This document shows positions 60,771-64,000 of a stretch of DNA of 64,000 nucleotides, one piece after another; the first letter of the stretch is position 1, and every line of letters begins with the position of its first letter. This DNA is from Gonocerus acuteangulatus. Taxonomy: Eukaryota > Arthropoda > Insecta > Hemiptera > Coreidae. A program made the translations under genes and the position numbers. The stretch is from positions 97,579,132 through 97,643,131 of the forward strand of contig OX328132.1 in the NCBI GenBank assembly GCA_946811695.1. Direction: 5' to 3'. The notes under the pieces were generated by a model. It was not told the DNA's origin. It did not search any database and saw only the letters and a list, made by a program, of their open reading frames with translations.

Positions 60771-61705
60771 GAAAATAATGACTTACATGAATAAGTTGAA
60801 GAAATTTAAATTTATAAATGATGTTGAATATAAGAAACTGATGGATAAACATTGTAAAAATCCTAGACTATTTGGGCTAATAAAACTACATGAATATTAT
60901 AAAAAAGGAAGGAATTTTAGAAACGGAGTGGACACAAAGGGAGAATGCTAATAGTAATGTCTTAAATTATTTTTCTAGCCACCCTCAACATATGAAAAAG
61001 AACATATTGAGTAGTTTTATACAAAAGGCCATAAAAATAACAACACCAAATAGATTAAACAAAATAAAAACTGAAATTTATCAAAAGTTTCTGGACAGTT
61101 TTTACCCTATACAATTAATAAAGAAAGTATGGGCATGTAATGAGAGTAAATTATGTGATAAAAATAATAAGGAATCGGAAACAATAGTTAATAATAATAA
61201 AGTAAACAAATATGTTAAATGCACCTATGTAAAAGGGCTGAGTGAGCATATTGGAAGGGCGTTAAGGGAGTTCGATGTGGATGAGTTCAGAATTGCTCAT
61301 AAACCGGTAAACAAGGTAAAGAAGGTATATGATGACCTGAAGGATAAAGAAAATAAGGGAAAGAAAGCAGATTTGGTGTACCAATTGGATTGCCTAAATT
61401 GCCCAGCGGTATACATAGGGGAGACGGGGCAGTACATAGGTGAAAGATTAAAGCAACATCTGTATGATGCAAAAAATAAGGCTAAATATCCTAATAAAAC
61501 TGCCTTAGTTGAACATGTAATGGCAGCAGAGCATAAATTTGACTTGGAGGCACCTAGGATTCTGCACAGGGAAGGGAACATGAGAAGGAGAAGGATCCTG
61601 GAATCCCTGTACATTACAAGTGAAGAGTGTGCAATTAATTTTAAAACTGACACACAAAACATAAATAAACATTATGCGGAAATATTAAATAAAATTAAAA
61701 AATAA
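60759..61705 (+). pseudogene. internally deleted PLE ORF
   Basis: The frame from EVSKKIMTYMNKLKKF reaches LFGLIKLH and then jumps into the sequence for NIIKKEGILETEW in another frame. The catalytic RT motifs VSYDVESL, GLPMGG and YVDD are deleted. The remaining 60890-61705 frame (271 codons) keeps the whole linker and GIY-YIG domain (VYIGETGQYIGERLKQHL). Near the C-terminus, INKHYAEI replaces INKYAEI. It might still encode a free nuclease, but no start or promoter is evident. Confidence 0.82.
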
Positions 61706-61964
61706 AAACTTCTGTAAAAAAACCTGTAATGTGCAATAAGAAAATGTTTTTATACTGTGTTGCTTAAGTATATATAAAATATTTTTGTGTAGTTTACTAA
61801 AAAGATTATTTTTGTACATTTCATTTTATACATATGATAAAGAGTAGGAAAGGACATGTATTATATAATGGGGTAGGTTTGAAGGTTGAATTTTGTGTGG
61901 AGGGAATGTGTGTTTATATGGGGTGGATTTAGTTAAATGGATGTATGCAGGTATATATGGATTG

Positions 61965-62062
61965 TGCATATATGTATGTGTGTATGTATGTATATGTGTG
62001 TGTGTGTGTGTGTGTATATATGTGTGTGTGTGTGTGTATGTATGTGTGTGTATGTGTATATA

Positions 62063-62124
<62 letters not shown>

Positions 62125-62340
62125 TATGTGTGTATGTGTGTGTGTGTGTATATGTATATGGGTATGTGTATGTATGTATATATATGTATGTATGTATATA
62201 TATATGTGTATAAATGTACATATATGTATGTGTATGTATGTGTATATGTATATATATATGGGTGTATGTGTGTGGGTAGGTGGTGAAAGTGAATGGGTGT
62301 ACATATGTAGGTGTGTATGTATGTATATATATGTGGGTAT
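61965..62340. repeat. TGTA/TATA/TG compound microsatellite
   Basis: Inverted counterpart of 58570-58930, differing in repeat number. Confidence 0.92.
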
Positions 62341-62649
62341 ATGCATGTAGATAGGCGGGTAAAAAAAGGGTATATAATAATGTAAATTATATAGGGTTAT
62401 TTTTGATATGTATAATATGATAAGTAAAATGGACATGAACAATGTTTAATATATGGGATTAGAGATGGAATGTGATGATAGTGTAAATAGAAAATGGTGG
62501 AAGGTTGTGGCCACATGGTCTGGTGGAAATTTCAAATGTTTAAAGAAAGAGTAAAAAAGTGTTATTTATAGAAGATGAAAAATCCTAGAGTTTTAAAGTT
62601 TAGATGTAATGTGATGACAAGCTCTTGTGAAAATAGGGTGTTTATAGTG

Positions 62650-62835
62650 TAGATGGAGATAGTTAGCCGCTGTAGAGATACGAAGACAGGTATAGTTGGG
62701 ATTCGGCTAGGAGAAAAAACGTCAGACTTTCAAAAAGGAAATCTGTATTTTGGACGTTTCGACTGCAACGATGGCAGCCTTCTTCAGCTAAAAAATATAT
62801 ACAACTTATAAGTAAAGAAATTGTACAACTAGTAA
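62650..62835 (-). repeat. PLE end with hammerhead-like motif
   Basis: GATAGTTAGCCGC, ATAGTTGGGATTCGGCTAGG and CAGACTTTCAAAAAGGAAAT precede the ribozyme-like motif at 62753-62787. It abuts the end of the family B right arm. Confidence 0.65.
62753..62787 (-). ncRNA. hammerhead-ribozyme-like motif
   Basis: Minus strand: CTGAAGA, a six-pair stem II GGCTGC/GCAGTC (one G-U), GAAA, CGTC. The core bases CUGANGA and GAAA are complete. Confidence 0.68.
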
Positions 62836-62897
62836 GTAAAAGACAGGCAGAAATGAGCGGAGTATATATATCAATACAATAAATGTTAACCAATCTT

Positions 62898-62942
<45 letters not shown>

Positions 62943-64000
62943 AATGAAAAATACAGTAGTTGGAAAATAACCAACATGTAGAAAGTGTTGGTAAAAAACA
63001 GTGAGAGAAAAAAAAAAATTAAACAGTAAAAACAACGAACATTTTTCATGTAGTGAAAAACAAAATCTATTTTATAAGTGAATACAATTTTTAACAATTA
63101 ATATATAGATACATACCACTAGAGAATGCCTAGGGGGGAGGGAGGAAGACCTCGATGACAACTCAGGTAACCATGGTTGGAAGTATGAACGACCGCTAAT
63201 ACACAAGGGGTCTTTATAGTTAAGAAAAGGGGTGGGGGGGGGCGGGAAATCGGTGAAGATGAAAGAATCAGGCTGGGTTGTAAAAGGCGGGTTGTAAACC
63301 CAGTTTTAAGAGGTGTTAGGAGCACACAGGTACAAAATTGTCTGGAGCCTGGGAACAAAGATAAAAGGAGGTCAGGACAATTTATGGAAGATGGAGGAGT
63401 AAGCAGGGGAAACCGACAAACAAAACATCTCCCCTGCTTACTCCTCCATCTTCCATAAATTGTCCTGACCTCCTTTTATCTTTGTTCCCAGGCTCCAGAC
63501 AATTTTGTACCTGTGTGCTCCTAACACCTCTTAAAACTGGGTTTACAACCCGCCTTTTACAACCCAGCCTGATTCTTTCATCTTCACCGATTTCCCGCCC
63601 CCCCCCCCCACCCCTTTTCTTAACTATAAAGACCCCTTGTGTATTAGCGGTCGTTCATACTTCCAACCATGGTTACCTGAGTTGTCATCGAGGTCTTCCT
63701 CCCTCCCCCCTAGGCATTCTCTAGTGGTATGTATCTATATATTAATTGTTAAAAATTGTATTCACTTATAAAATAGATTTTGTTTTTCACTACATGAAAA
63801 ATGTTCGTTGTTTTTACTGTTTAATTTTTTTTTTCTCTCACTGTTTTTTACCAACACTTTCTACATGTTGGTTATTTTCCAACTACTGTATTTTTCATTG
63901 TTTTTTTTTGTTTTTTTTTTTTTTTTTTTTTTAAATAAGATTGGTTAACATTTATTGTATTGATATATATACTCCGCTCATTTCTGCCTGTCTTTTACTT
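62836..64000. repeat. large palindrome of PLE non-coding sequence, cut by the window end
   Basis: Arms 62836-63410 and 63430-64000 are inverted copies across a 19-bp spacer (AACCGACAAACAAAACATC). The left arm continues leftward into the PLE end with a hammerhead-like motif, so the right arm should meet a matching end beyond the window. The arms differ in homopolymer lengths (the A run at 62899-62942 versus an interrupted T run near 63901). Paired 79- and 80-codon frames starting MFPGSRQFCTC on both arms are mirror images and show no recognisable domain. Confidence 0.8.

Larger units (their letters stand above)
60759..62648 (+). mobile_element. Penelope-like element, family B, right arm of the palindrome
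   Basis: An inverted copy of 58271-60741. It lacks about 620 bp of RT coding sequence and the terminal hammerhead-like motif. Protein differences from the left arm are few (for example KFIH/KFIN and NKRKK/NKGKK), so the two arms are closely related. Confidence 0.85.

Noticed and set aside
58271..62648. explaining the large palindrome as a library or assembly artefact
   Set aside because: The arms differ by a 620-bp deletion, substitutions and microsatellite length, and similar inverted PLE structures occur elsewhere in the window. It still deserves checking with independent reads.
63119..63724. a duplicated small gene starting MFPGSRQFCTC
   Set aside because: The two frames are mirror images made by the palindrome; no domain or splice context supports a gene.

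Overview
This window looks like AT-rich nuclear DNA from an arthropod, probably an insect. The clues are a host gene split by GT-AG introns, Penelope-like elements (PLEs), I-type LINEs, mariner and hAT relatives of the kinds common in arthropods, and long (TA)n tracts. No bacterial operon or organelle gene is visible. I cannot name the species.

The one host gene I can recognise with fair confidence is a plus-strand, six-exon gene spanning 19440-37845. Its exons join in phase into a 307-residue protein resembling TEDC1 (C14orf80), a partner of delta- and epsilon-tubulin in centrioles. Its last intron is 12.2 kb and packed with transposon debris. A second host gene is represented only by a minus-strand terminal coding exon at 49761-49933, which I do not recognise.

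Layout. 1-2.4 kb: broken mariner and hAT remnants. 2.4-7.9 kb: pieces of a hairpin-ended repeat (called R1f here) and two PLE structures with hammerhead-ribozyme-like motifs. 7923-12675: a near-intact, apparently young Gypsy-type LTR retrotransposon with a -1 frameshift signal at the gag stop. 13.1-16.6 kb: decayed LINE material. 17.2-18.6 kb: a Harbinger-like element. 19.4-38 kb: the TEDC1-like gene, whose introns hold two related solo LTRs, a palindromic PLE end, a hAT MITE, a SINE, a LINE fragment, three R1f pieces, a pogo-like deletion element and a PLE fragment. 38-49 kb: pogo MITE, SINE, a full-length R1f, a minus-strand I-type LINE split by a solo-LTR-like insert with a hairpin array, and a fold-back mariner. 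49.7-54.5 kb: the unknown host exon, an orphan element fragment, and a hAT with clear 8-bp target duplications. 54.5-58 kb: R1f interrupted in its (TA)n tract by a mariner, itself interrupted by a LINE. 58-64 kb: two large PLE palindromes, one carrying a long RT plus GIY-YIG ORF.

The strongest system-level pattern is in the PLEs. Five inverted PLE structures carry hammerhead-like motifs or PLE coding sequence, and four are joined head to head across spacers of only 12-21 bp. The second pattern is R1f, in which a (TA)n tract recurs at one fixed internal position and serves as a landing site for TA-targeting transposons.
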